Shown in pieces: positions 15,485 to 25,563 of a stretch of 36,679 nucleotides of DNA (positions within the stretch are counted from its first letter, which is position 1; each line of letters opens with the position of its first letter). Origin of the DNA: Hyphomicrobiales bacterium. GTDB lineage: Bacteria; Pseudomonadota; Alphaproteobacteria; Rhizobiales; Beijerinckiaceae. The position numbers and the translations under genes are program-made. The stretch is taken from NCBI GenBank assembly GCA_019247795.1, contig JAFBAK010000148.1, positions 1 to 36,679 of the forward strand, read 5' to 3'. Under the pieces are notes generated by a model. It did no database searches. It saw nothing but the letters and a program-made list of their open reading frames with translations, and had not been told where the DNA came from.

Positions 15485-17098
15485 ATGCACGGATGGTTGG
15501 TGAGAAAAATCGGGAAGCTCGCGCTTGCGGCCCTTGGCGCCGTGGCAATCATAAGCGGACCCGTGCCACAGGCGAACGCAAAGACCTTGCGCTTCGCCTT
15601 CCAGGGCGAATTGAAAGCCGTCGACCCTTACGCGATCAATGAGAGCTTCAGTCTGAGCGTCAATGCGGCGGTCTATGAAGGACTGATCCGGCGCGGCCAG
15701 GACATGAAGATCGAGCCCTGTCTCGCGACGAGCTGGGAGACGCTCGACCCGCTCCATTGGCGCTTTCATCTGCGCCATGGCGTCAAATTCCATGACGGGC
15801 AGGATTTCACTGCCGACGACGTGGTCTTCTCAGCCGACCGCGTGCATTCGGCCGGCTCCGACATCAAGAACCGCGTGCCCCTCGATGCGAAGGTCGTGAA
15901 GGTCGACGATTACACCGTCGACTTCATTCTCAAGACCCCCAATCCGCTCCTCATGAACGAGTGGGAATCCTGGGGTATTTTCTCGAAGAAATGGTCCGAG
16001 GAGCATGGCGCGACGGAAGCCACGGCCATGAACGCGACGACGCCGCCTTATGCGGCCTTGCACGCCAACGGCACCGGGCCCTTCATGCTGGTGAGCCATG
16101 AGCCGGGCGTGAAGACCGTCTGGAAGAAGAACCCCAATTGGTGGGACAAGCCGAAGCACAATCTCGACGAGGTGGTCTTCACGCCGATCCCGTCCAACGC
16201 TACGCGAGTGGCCGCCCTGCTCTCGGGCGAGATCGATTGGATGGATCCGGTGCCGCTTCCCGATCAGGCGCGCGTCAATGCCAATCCCGGAACGGAGGTC
16301 CTCGCGGGGCCGGAGATCCGCACCATCTTCCTCGGCTTCGACCAGATCAGGCCCGAGCTCGGCCATTCGAACGTGAAGGGCAAGAACCCGTTCAAGGACG
16401 TGCGGGTGCGCAAAGCCTTCTACCAAGCGATCGACGAGGAGGCGATCAAGACCAAGGTGATGCGTGGGCTCGCAACGCCGACAGCGCTCTTGATTGCGCC
16501 TTCGCTCTACTCCGAATCCAAGGATTTCAAGCGCATTCCCTTTGATCCGGAAGCATCGAAGAAGCTGCTCGCGGAGGCTGGATATCCGGATGGCTTCGAG
16601 GTGCAGATGAACTGCCCGAACGACCGCTACGTCAACGACGAAGCGATTTGTCAGGCCGTGGTCGGCATGTTGGCGCGCGTCGGCGTCAAGATCGACCTTC
16701 TCTCCGAGCCCAAATCGAAATTCTTTGCGCGGATCACCGCCGCAGGCGGTTATGATTCTTCGTTCTACCTGCTCGGTTGGACGCCTTCGACGCTCGAGAG
16801 CTACAACGTTTTCCAATATATCATCGGTTGCCGCGACGAGAAGGGCAATGGCGGCGGCAACAATGTCGGTGACTATTGCAATCCAAAAGTCGACCAGCTC
16901 GCCAAGGAGGCGCTGCAAGAGCCCGACCAGGAGAAGCGCGACGACATCTTCAAGCAGGCTTGGCAACTCTCCTTGTTCGACGATGTGGCTTACATCCCGC
17001 TTCACCAGCAGGCGCTCGCCTGGGGTGTCTCGAAGAAGACGCATGTCGTGCAACGCCCGGACAATTATTACATCTTTGCCTGGGTGAATATGGATTGA
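15485..17098 (+). CDS. ABC transporter substrate-binding protein, family 5 (copy 1)
   Basis: A 537-residue periplasmic binding protein for peptides or related solutes. The signal peptide runs to about residue 32 (QANA before KTLRFAFQGE). The SBP_bac_5 family is read from LATSWETLDPLHWRFHLRHGVKFHDG and FTADDVVFSADR, and from DVRVRKAFYQAID in the second lobe. GGAG lies eight bases before the ATG at 15485; an in-frame GTG at 15476 would add three residues. It is a near duplicate of the next gene. Binding-protein specificity in this family cannot be read from sequence, so a dipeptide substrate is only the default guess. Confidence 0.93.
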   Translation: MHGWLVRKIGKLALAALGAVAIISGPVPQANAKTLRFAFQGELKAVDPYAINESFSLSVNAAVYEGLIRRGQDMKIEPCLATSWETLDPLHWRFHLRHGVKFHDGQDFTADDVVFSADRVHSAGSDIKNRVPLDAKVVKVDDYTVDFILKTPNPLLMNEWESWGIFSKKWSEEHGATEATAMNATTPPYAALHANGTGPFMLVSHEPGVKTVWKKNPNWWDKPKHNLDEVVFTPIPSNATRVAALLSGEIDWMDPVPLPDQARVNANPGTEVLAGPEIRTIFLGFDQIRPELGHSNVKGKNPFKDVRVRKAFYQAIDEEAIKTKVMRGLATPTALLIAPSLYSESKDFKRIPFDPEASKKLLAEAGYPDGFEVQMNCPNDRYVNDEAICQAVVGMLARVGVKIDLLSEPKSKFFARITAAGGYDSSFYLLGWTPSTLESYNVFQYIIGCRDEKGNGGGNNVGDYCNPKVDQLAKEALQEPDQEKRDDIFKQAWQLSLFDDVAYIPLHQQALAWGVSKKTHVVQRPDNYYIFAWVNMD

Positions 17099-17110
17099 GG
17101 CTCGAACGGT

Positions 17111-17136
17111 GCGCCGCCTCGGAGGTGGGGCGGTGC
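17111..17136 (+). terminator. Hairpin after the first binding-protein gene
   Basis: A 10-bp stem (GCGCCGCCTC with GGGGCGGTGC, two G-U wobbles in RNA) and a 6-base loop begin 12 bases after the stop codon. No U-run follows, so a 3' stabiliser or attenuator that raises binding-protein mRNA over downstream genes is more likely than a true terminator. Confidence 0.5.
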
Positions 17137-17271
17137 AGGCCGGCCAGGAGAGTTGAGATACGGCCGCGCGTGAAGCTTGCCTCGCGACGCCTCGGCATGG
17201 ATCGCGTAGCGGAAGGCGGCGCGGTTCAGAAACGCAAAAAAGAAACGCTGAAAGCATCCGGGAGGCCGATA

Positions 17272-18918
17272 ATGCTGTTTGAAATGATGGCACGATGCGC
17301 GGCCTTGGTGTCGCGGCTTGGCTTGGCGTCGCGGCTTGCCATTGCGGTTGCCCTGGGCGCCGTCCTTGCGGGTGCGCCGCTCGTTCCAAGAGCCGAGGCG
17401 AAGACGCTTCGCTTCGCCTTCCAGGGTGAGCTCAAGGCGGTCGACCCTTACGCGTTGATGGAATCGTTCAGCCTCGCGATGGGAAGCGCGGTTTATGAAG
17501 GGCTTATCCGTCGCGGCCCCGACCTCAAGATCGAGCCCTGCCTGGCGACGAGCTGGGAGACGCTCGATCCGCTGCATTGGCGCTTCCATCTGCGCAAGGG
17601 GGTCAAATTCCATGAAGGGCAGGATTTCACCGCCGACGATGTCGTGTTCTCGGCACAGCGCCTCCACACCCAAGGTTCCGATCTCAAGAATCTCGTCGCG
17701 CCCGACACGAAGGTCGTGAAAATCGATGACTATACGGTCGACTTCATCCTGACCCACCCCGATCCCCTGCTCATGGCGCAATGGGAGAGTTGGGGCATTT
17801 TCTCGAAGAAATGGTCCGAGGAGCATGGCGCGACCGAGGCGACCGCGATGAATGCCACCACACCGCCATATGCGGCCTTGCATGCGAACGGCACCGGCCC
17901 GTTCATTTTGGTGAGCCACGAGCCCGGCGTGAAGACGGTTTGGAAGAAAAATCCCAATTGGTGGGACAAGCCCAAGCACAATCTCGACGAGGTGGTTTTC
18001 ACCCCGATTCCGTCGAATGCAACGCGTGTCGCGGCGCTTCTTTCAGGCGAAATCGACTGGATGGATCCGGTGCCGCTTCCCGATCAGGCGCGCGTCAACG
18101 CCAATCCGGGCACTCAAGTCCTCGCCGGGCCCGAGCTTCGCACCATCTTCCTCGGCTTCGACCAGATGCGGCCCGAGCTTGGCCATTCGAACGTGAAGGG
18201 CAAGAACCCGTTCAAGGATGTTCGCGTCCGGAAGGCTTTCTACCAGGCGATCGACGAGGAGGCGATCAAGACCAAGGTGATGCGCGGGCTCGCAACCCCG
18301 GCAGCGCTGATGATCGCCCCTTCGCTTTATTCCGAATCGAAGGATTTCAAGCGCATCCCCTTCGACCCCGAAGCCGCGAAGAAGCTGCTGGGGGAGGCCG
18401 GCTATCCGGACGGTTTCGAGGTTCAGCTCGATTGCCCGAATGACCGCTACGTCAACGACGAGGCGATCTGCCAGGCTGTGGTCGGCATGCTGGCGCGCAT
18501 CGGCGTCAAGGTCGATCTCGTGGCCGAGCCGAAATCCAAATTCTTCGCGCGCATTCTCGCCGTCGGCGGCTACGACACTTCCTTCTATCTTCTCGGTTGG
18601 ACGCCCGCGACGTACGAGAGCTACAACGTTTTCCAATACAATATTCAGTGTCGGGACGAGAAAGGGAACGGCGGCCACAACAACATCGGCGGCTATTGCA
18701 ATCCCAAAGTCGACGAACTCGCCAATGCGGCCTTGCAGGAGACGGACCAGGAGAAGCGCGACGACATCTTCAAGCAGGCTTGGCAGATCTCGCTTTTCGA
18801 CGATGTCGGCTTCATTCCGCTGCATCAACAGGCGCTGGCCTGGGGCGTGTCGAAGAAAGTGCACGTCATCCAGCGCTCGGACAATTTCTACGTCTTCGCC
18901 TGGGTGAACATGGATTGA
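17272..18918 (+). CDS. ABC transporter substrate-binding protein, family 5 (copy 2)
   Basis: A 548-residue periplasmic binding protein, paralogous to the preceding gene. The signal peptide runs to about residue 43 (PRAEA before KTLRFAFQGE). From there to the C terminus it aligns without visible gaps to copy 1; the core around the WWDKPKHNLDEVVFTPIPS segment is essentially identical in protein but differs at many synonymous sites. GGAGG stands six bases before the ATG at 17272; the frame extends upstream to 16876 inside copy 1 and that reading is rejected. Differences cluster in the signal peptide and parts of the C-terminal half (for example IIGCRDEKGNGGGNN against NIQCRDEKGNGGHNN), which may alter ligand range. 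Confidence 0.93.
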   Translation: MLFEMMARCAALVSRLGLASRLAIAVALGAVLAGAPLVPRAEAKTLRFAFQGELKAVDPYALMESFSLAMGSAVYEGLIRRGPDLKIEPCLATSWETLDPLHWRFHLRKGVKFHEGQDFTADDVVFSAQRLHTQGSDLKNLVAPDTKVVKIDDYTVDFILTHPDPLLMAQWESWGIFSKKWSEEHGATEATAMNATTPPYAALHANGTGPFILVSHEPGVKTVWKKNPNWWDKPKHNLDEVVFTPIPSNATRVAALLSGEIDWMDPVPLPDQARVNANPGTQVLAGPELRTIFLGFDQMRPELGHSNVKGKNPFKDVRVRKAFYQAIDEEAIKTKVMRGLATPAALMIAPSLYSESKDFKRIPFDPEAAKKLLGEAGYPDGFEVQLDCPNDRYVNDEAICQAVVGMLARIGVKVDLVAEPKSKFFARILAVGGYDTSFYLLGWTPATYESYNVFQYNIQCRDEKGNGGHNNIGGYCNPKVDELANAALQETDQEKRDDIFKQAWQISLFDDVGFIPLHQQALAWGVSKKVHVIQRSDNFYVFAWVNMD

Positions 18919-18978
18919 GATCGATGCTGCCGGACAAGATCCAGGCCTTGAGCTTCCGGGCACGGCGGCTTTTCGATC

Positions 18979-19005
18979 CCGCTGAAAGCCGGATCGGCTT
19001 CGCGG
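18979..19005 (+). repeat. Imperfect hairpin before the permease genes
   Basis: CCGC and GCGG, with inner GAA/GCC pairing to GGC/TTC around a short loop and two bulged bases, form an imperfect stem in the 109-bp gap between copy 2 and the first permease gene. It may stabilise binding-protein mRNA. The evidence is by-eye pairing only. Confidence 0.35.
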
Positions 19006-19027
19006 CGAGCCAAGGCGATTCTTTCAG

Positions 19028-20008
<981 letters not shown>

Positions 20009-20014
20009 CTCAAG

Positions 20015-20971
20015 ATGAGCGAGATCAGCGTCGAGCTGCCGAAATCCGAGCCGGCCTCGAGGTCTTTCCTCGGGCGCCTCAAGGACAGCGACCTCCTGGC
20101 AAGCTTCCTTTCATCGAAGGTCACGGTGGTTGCGGGCGCCTTGACGCTGATCTTTTTTCTCGCCGCCGTCTTCGCGCCGCTCATCGCGCCGACCAATCCC
20201 TTCGATCCGGCGAGCAACTTCCTCATAGATTCACTCAATCCTCCCCGCTTCGTGACGGGAGGCGATGCGCGCTTCCTCCTCGGCACGGATGATCAGGGGC
20301 GTGATCTCTGGTCGGCAATCCTCTACGGGCTGCGCGTTTCGCTCCTCATCGGCGTTTTCGGGGTGCTCCTTGGCGGCGCGATCGGCATAACGCTCGGGCT
20401 CATCGCGGGTTACGCGGGGGGGCGCATCGATTCGATCATCATGCGGATCGCGGATGTGCAGCTCACCTTTCCGGCGATCCTGATCGCGCTCCTCGTGGAC
20501 GGAGTCGTGCAGGCGTTGCTCAAGGGGCAGAACCGAGAGCAGACGGCCTTCGGCATTCTCGTGATCTCGATCGGCCTCTCCTTCTGGGTGCAATATGCAC
20601 GCACCGTGCGTGGCTCGACGCTCGTCGAAAAAAACCGCGATTACGTGCAAGCGGCGCGCCTCATCGGGTTGTCGCCGGCGCGCATCCTGATGCGCCACAT
20701 CCTGCCGAACGTCATGGGGCCGGTGCTCGTGATCGCGACCATCAACCTCGCGCTTGCCATCATCACCGAGGCGACGCTCTCGTTTCTCGGAGTAGGCCTG
20801 CCGCCGACCCAGCCTTCGCTCGGCACCTTGATCCGCATCGGCCAGAATTTCCTGTTCTCGGGCGAATGGTGGATCGTGACCTTCCCGAGCATCACGCTTG
20901 CCGCGCTCGTGCTCGCCGTCAATCTGCTCGGCGATTGGTTGCGCGACGCGCTGAACCCGAGGCTGAAATGA
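20015..20971 (+). CDS. dppC: Peptide-type ABC transporter permease (DppC family)
   Basis: A 318-residue inner-membrane permease, partner of the preceding DppB-type subunit. The N-terminal cytoplasmic stretch is followed by a membrane segment, FLLGTDDQGRDLWSAILYGLR (the family's GTDDQGRD signature) and five further spans. The EAA loop is DYVQAARLIGLSPARILMRHILPN. EATLSFLGVGLPPTQPSLG is typical of DppC/OppC. Its stop overlaps the next start (ATGA), indicating translational coupling to the first ATPase gene. Confidence 0.93.
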   Translation: MSEISVELPKSEPASRSFLGRLKDSDLLASFLSSKVTVVAGALTLIFFLAAVFAPLIAPTNPFDPASNFLIDSLNPPRFVTGGDARFLLGTDDQGRDLWSAILYGLRVSLLIGVFGVLLGGAIGITLGLIAGYAGGRIDSIIMRIADVQLTFPAILIALLVDGVVQALLKGQNREQTAFGILVISIGLSFWVQYARTVRGSTLVEKNRDYVQAARLIGLSPARILMRHILPNVMGPVLVIATINLALAIITEATLSFLGVGLPPTQPSLGTLIRIGQNFLFSGEWWIVTFPSITLAALVLAVNLLGDWLRDALNPRLK

Positions 20972-21965
20972 AGGCGCCGCTCCTCTCGGTCAAGGATCTG
21001 CGCGTCGAGTTCATCACGCGGCGCGGGCCGCTCACCGCGCTCGACGGGATCTCCTTCGATCTCGCACCCGGTGAAATCCTCGGAGTCGTCGGCGAATCGG
21101 GTGCCGGCAAATCGCTCACCGGGCTCGCGATCATCGGCCTTCTCGATCCGCCGGGCCGGATCGCCGGAGGCGAGATCAGGCTCAACGGCGAGCGCATCGA
21201 CAACCTGGCGCCCGAGGCGATGCGCAAAATCCGCGGACGGCGCATCGGCATGATCTTCCAGGACCCGCTCACGAGCCTCAACCCGCTTTTGCGCATCGGC
21301 GATCAGCTCGTCGAAACGATCCTCACCCACACATCCCTCACGCCGAAGGCGGCGCGCGCGCGCGCCATCTCCCTTCTCACGGAGGTCGGCATTCCGGCGC
21401 CGGAAAAACGCATCGATGGCTATCCGCATGAATTCTCCGGCGGCATGCGCCAGCGCGTGGTGATCGCGCTCGCGCTTTGCGCCGAGCCTGCCCTCGTCAT
21501 CGCGGATGAGCCGACGACGGCGCTCGACGTTTCCGTGCAGGCGCAGATCATCGCGGTGCTGAAGCGGCTCGCGCGCGAGCACCACGCCGCCGTGATTCTC
21601 ATCACGCATGACATGGGCGTGATCGCCGAGACGGCGGATCGGGTCGCCGTCATGTATGCCGGGCGCATTGCCGAGATCGGTCGCGTCGAGGAGGTCGTGC
21701 GCGATCCGCTCCACCCTTACGCCAAGGGCTTGATGGCCGCGATTCCGACGCTTGAAGGGCGCGCGGCGCGCCTTGCCCAGATTCCCGGCGCCATGCCGCG
21801 CCTTTCCGCCATTCCGCCGGGCTGCGCCTTCAACCCGCGCTGTCCGAATGTCTTCGATCGCTGCCGGATCGAGCGGCCGCCACCCTTGCCGATCGGCACA
21901 AGGCGCGCGGCGTGCTGGCTATACGACCGAGGTGAGGTGACCCCTCCCGCGAGAGAGACGGTGTC

Positions 21966-21969
<4 letters not shown>
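20968..21969 (+). CDS. dppD: Peptide-type ABC transporter ATPase (DppD family)
   Basis: A 333-residue cytoplasmic ATPase subunit. Walker A GESGAGKS is at 42-49, the signature SGGMRQR at about 157-163 and Walker B LVIADEPTT at about 176-184, followed by an H-loop ITHDMG. The C-terminal oligopeptide-ABC extension with its cysteine cluster (GCAFNPRCPNVFDRC) is present; in related proteins this can hold an iron-sulfur cluster. The ATG overlaps the dppC stop by four bases; upstream in-frame codons lie inside dppC and are rejected. It pairs with the next gene. Confidence 0.93.
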
Positions 21970-23057
<1,088 letters not shown>

Positions 23058-23143
23058 CCGGCTTCGGCATGATCGAAGTGATCCTGTCCATGGAAACTCG
23101 GGGCTATCGCGTCGCCAATATTGGGGGCACTTCCCAATGTGGG

Positions 23144-23446
23144 CTAAGCGCCTTTGAGCATGACCCCCGCGAGCTTTCGCCTCCCATGCAGGACACGAAG
23201 CACAGTCGTTGTATTCCCGGAGCGTTGATAGATCACGAGATAAGGCCGCACGACGATAATACGGATGTCCCGGCCGAGTGCAGGCCGTGGTGCCCCAATC
23301 TCAGGGTGATCGCGCAAGAGCTGGTAGAACGACCTGATTTGCTCGCGATAGTCGCGTGCAACCCAGATTCCGGCTTCCCGGGCCAGATATTCAAGAATGC
23401 TGGAAAGATCGGACTGAGCGCGTGGCGAGATATAGAATCGGCTCAC
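23144..23446 (-). CDS. ParE-type toxin (RelE/ParE family)
   Basis: A 100-residue protein with the ParE fold order: SRFYISPRAQSDLSSILEYLA at the N terminus, the central RSFYQLLRDHPEIGAPRP segment, then RIIVVRPYLVIYQ and TTVLRVLHGRRKL at the C terminus. Classical ParE toxins poison DNA gyrase. The start is GTG, overlapping the antitoxin stop (GTGA), so antitoxin is made first and translation is coupled. It is convergent with dppF, 86 bp away. Whether it targets gyrase here is not known. Confidence 0.9.
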   Translation of the reverse strand: MSRFYISPRAQSDLSSILEYLAREAGIWVARDYREQIRSFYQLLRDHPEIGAPRPALGRDIRIIVVRPYLVIYQRSGNTTTVLRVLHGRRKLAGVMLKGA

Positions 23447-23712
23447 TTCCCCTCGAGCTTCGACATCAGCGCATCAATCCGTGTGTCGTGGTCTTCGAGC
23501 GTCGAGACCTCGCCCCGCTCGACATCGGCAATCGCCTCGTCCACATAGGCCTTGGCCCATGTCAGATCGTCTTGCTCGAGCTCCGCACGCTCGACCATGC
23601 CCGCGGCGATCATGCGGCGAATAGCGTCCTCGGTCGAGGCAAAATCTCCGCTTGCCACATGAGCGGCAAGCCATGCCTCTTGTTCCGGTGTCAGGGTCAA
23701 AATGATGGTCAT
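23443..23712 (-). CDS. ParD-type antitoxin
   Basis: An 89-residue partner of the ParE-type toxin. The N terminus MTIILTLTPEQEAWLAAHVASGDFASTEDAIRRM (quoted in full only as TLTPEQEAWLAAHVASG) matches the ribbon-helix-helix domain of ParD-like antitoxins, which bind their own operator. The acidic C terminus would wrap the toxin. The ATG at 23712 is chosen; the in-frame ATG at 23775 would add an atypical basic leader. A nested palindrome lies 11-24 bases upstream, a likely autoregulatory site. Shine-Dalgarno support is weak. Confidence 0.87.
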   Translation of the reverse strand: MTIILTLTPEQEAWLAAHVASGDFASTEDAIRRMIAAGMVERAELEQDDLTWAKAYVDEAIADVERGEVSTLEDHDTRIDALMSKLEGK

Positions 23713-23722
23713 CGTGAAGCTC

Positions 23723-23736
23723 GCAGGGCCTGCCCT
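23723..23736. promoter_or_regulatory. Nested palindrome, likely antitoxin operator
   Basis: GCAGG-G-CCTGC (23723-23733) is an 11-base palindrome, overlapped by AGGGC-CT-GCCCT (23725-23736). The pair lies immediately upstream of the antitoxin start, where ribbon-helix-helix antitoxins usually repress their own promoter. Direct binding is inferred. Confidence 0.4.
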
Positions 23737-23820
23737 CTTTATGGCAAATATCGTCGCACCCCTTCGAGTAAACAAAGTGTCAGGAGTTTTTTAGCTTATC
23801 GTATGATCGCAGTGAGCGCC

Positions 23821-23865
23821 ACTTTTCATCGCTACACTTTTCATCACAACGCTTTTCATCGCAAC
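23821..23865. repeat. Three tandem 15-bp repeats
   Basis: The units are ACTTTTCATCGCTAC, ACTTTTCATCACAAC and GCTTTTCATCGCAAC, directly adjacent. They lie in the 196-bp gap between the cyclase stop and the antitoxin start, about 110-150 bp upstream of the antitoxin. Possible roles are regulator sites, or a short minisatellite. No gene is supported in this gap. Confidence 0.75.
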
Positions 23866-23908
23866 GCGCGAAACAGCCGTTTGCGGGGCACAAGCGCGAG
23901 AAGCTTCT

Positions 23909-25132
23909 TCAATCCTTCGTCGCGGTGTCTTCGAGCTGCGGATCGAGCGTGAAGAGATCCTGGGCGCGTCCGACCCCGCGAAGCGCATATCTGCCGACGG
24001 AGACGAGATCGCCTTTCTCCTCGATGGCGTCAGCAAAAGCCGATGAGACGAGCAAAGGCTGATCGACCGAACGGCAAAGCGACAGGATCCGGCTCGCTTC
24101 GTTGACCGCCGGCCCCACGACGGTGAAATCGAGCCGCTCCTTGCTTCCGATGTTGCCGAAGAACACCTCGCCGAAATGCAGGCCGAGATAGATGGACGTG
24201 GTCGGCAATTCCTCGGCGGAGCGGCGCCGATTGAGCATCGCCACGCTGTCTCGCGCGCGACTTGCCGCGGCGAGCGCCGCGCGGCAAGCGGCCTTGCGAT
24301 CCTCGCCCGTGAAAATGGCGAGCGTTCCGTCGCCGAGCAGCTTGAGCACGTCACCACCTTCCTCGTGGATGGCGGAGATCACCGCCTCGGCATAGTCGTT
24401 GAGGAAAGGGATGATCTGGCCGGGCGCGGCGATGTCGGAGATGCGCGTGTAATCATGCAAATCGGAAAACCAGAGCGCGGCTTCGATGCGATCGGCGACG
24501 CCGCGCTCGATGCTTCCGGTGATCACCCTTTGGCCTGCATCACGTCCGAGATAGGTTTCCACGAGGGTCTTCGCGATGCGCGCGAGCGAAGTCGACTTCA
24601 CGGCAAGCGCCAGAACCGGAACGAGGCGTTCAAGGTCGGCGATCTCCTCATCCTCAAAACCGCCCTGACGATCGGTTGACCAGGATGAGTAGACGCAATC
24701 CATCTCGCCGATGACGCTTTCGGCGGCGAAACGGCAGATCATCGCCACGAACTCCGTCATTCCGGCTTCGCGCAGCTCTTTGTAGATCGGGTGAATCTCA
24801 ATGGGCGTCTCCGATACCGGCATGCGCAAGAGCGAACCGCCCGTTTCGATCAGGCGGTAGAAGGGGCTGCGCCGCCAGTTCGCCAGCGCGTCGGCATCGC
24901 GCGTGCGCGGATACTCGACCGGAGGACGTACGCCTTCACCGCTGCGCCAATGGAACAGGCGCCCCTCATAGGTCGGGTGCAGGGTGTCGACGAAGAGCGA
25001 GGCCCGTGCGACCGACACGCCAGCGCCGCGCAACCGCTCGCAGAATCCCAGGAGCATGGCTTTTTCCGAGGAGCCGGCGAGGCCGCGTTCGGCTATCCAG
25101 GCAGCAATCTTCGCGAATTCGGCGTCGTTCAT
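23909..25132 (-). CDS. Class III adenylate/guanylate cyclase
   Basis: A 407-residue protein with an N-terminal sensory-type region (about 1-190, containing LFVDTLHPTYEGRLFHW, seen in alphaproteobacterial cyclases) and a C-terminal class III catalytic domain. Metal-binding aspartates are visible in WFSDLHDYTRISD (Asp about 224) and LLGDGTLAIF (Asp about 268). The transition-state Asn/Arg pair is in VVGPAVNEASRI. No membrane segment is seen, so it is probably soluble. cAMP is more likely than cGMP on family grounds, not proven. The ATG at 25132 is preferred to 25207 by family-like N terminus. It is divergent from the Pls-like synthetase across 431 bp. Confidence 0.9.
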   Translation of the reverse strand: MNDAEFAKIAAWIAERGLAGSSEKAMLLGFCERLRGAGVSVARASLFVDTLHPTYEGRLFHWRSGEGVRPPVEYPRTRDADALANWRRSPFYRLIETGGSLLRMPVSETPIEIHPIYKELREAGMTEFVAMICRFAAESVIGEMDCVYSSWSTDRQGGFEDEEIADLERLVPVLALAVKSTSLARIAKTLVETYLGRDAGQRVITGSIERGVADRIEAALWFSDLHDYTRISDIAAPGQIIPFLNDYAEAVISAIHEEGGDVLKLLGDGTLAIFTGEDRKAACRAALAAASRARDSVAMLNRRRSAEELPTTSIYLGLHFGEVFFGNIGSKERLDFTVVGPAVNEASRILSLCRSVDQPLLVSSAFADAIEEKGDLVSVGRYALRGVGRAQDLFTLDPQLEDTATKD

Positions 25133-25563
25133 GGGAGTTCGACCCCTTGCGTTGCGGCCTCGGTCAGGAGCGAAAAAAGCAGCAAAGATGTGGTCATCCT
25201 GAATCAAATCTGGACTTTACGCTTCAAATTGAAAGCACCATATCGGGAGAGTTCCCGCATCGCGGTGTCCCGCGCGTGAGCGGCCTTATGCGAGCATCCT
25301 TCTTCCAGCGATCATAATACTTCCGAGGAGCCGTTTCAGGGCTCCCGTTCATGGGAGGTTAATCGTTGCGCCCGCAAAGAATTGGCGGCTAGGCGTGATG
25401 GGCGGCCGCTGAGCAGCGCGAGTGCTCGGGCAAGCCCCCGATCATGCGGCTCACGCTCTCACAACCAGCGTCGAAGCGCGGGCAAATCGAGGCGCCGTGC
25501 CGGACTGAATTGCGAAAAAGGGGCTGGCGCGAGGGCAACGGCGCCGAGCCTGAAGGGGCGACG
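25133..25563. promoter_or_regulatory. Divergent intergenic region, cyclase and synthetase
   Basis: No gene is supported in these 431 bp. A hairpin with perfect arms GGAGCC and GGCTCC (7-base loop) is at 25327-25345. A strong ribosome-binding site AAGGGG at 25553-25558 precedes the synthetase start. Promoters for both genes must lie here, but no box was clear enough to assign. Confidence 0.4.

Noticed and set aside
15134-15793. N-terminal extension giving a 608-residue M20 protein
   Set aside because: The extension is antisense to the binding-protein gene, and the family starts at the ATG at 15133.
16876-17271. N-terminal extension giving a 680-residue second binding protein
   Set aside because: It overlaps copy 1 in another frame, and the signal peptide with GGAGG defines the start at 17272.
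23115-23138. CCAATATTGG palindrome and ATTGGG/CCCAAT stem between dppF and the toxin gene
   Set aside because: Short arms and no T-run; too weak to call a terminator.
23821-23865. Possible CRISPR array
   Set aside because: The three 15-bp units are directly adjacent with no spacers and too short for CRISPR repeats.
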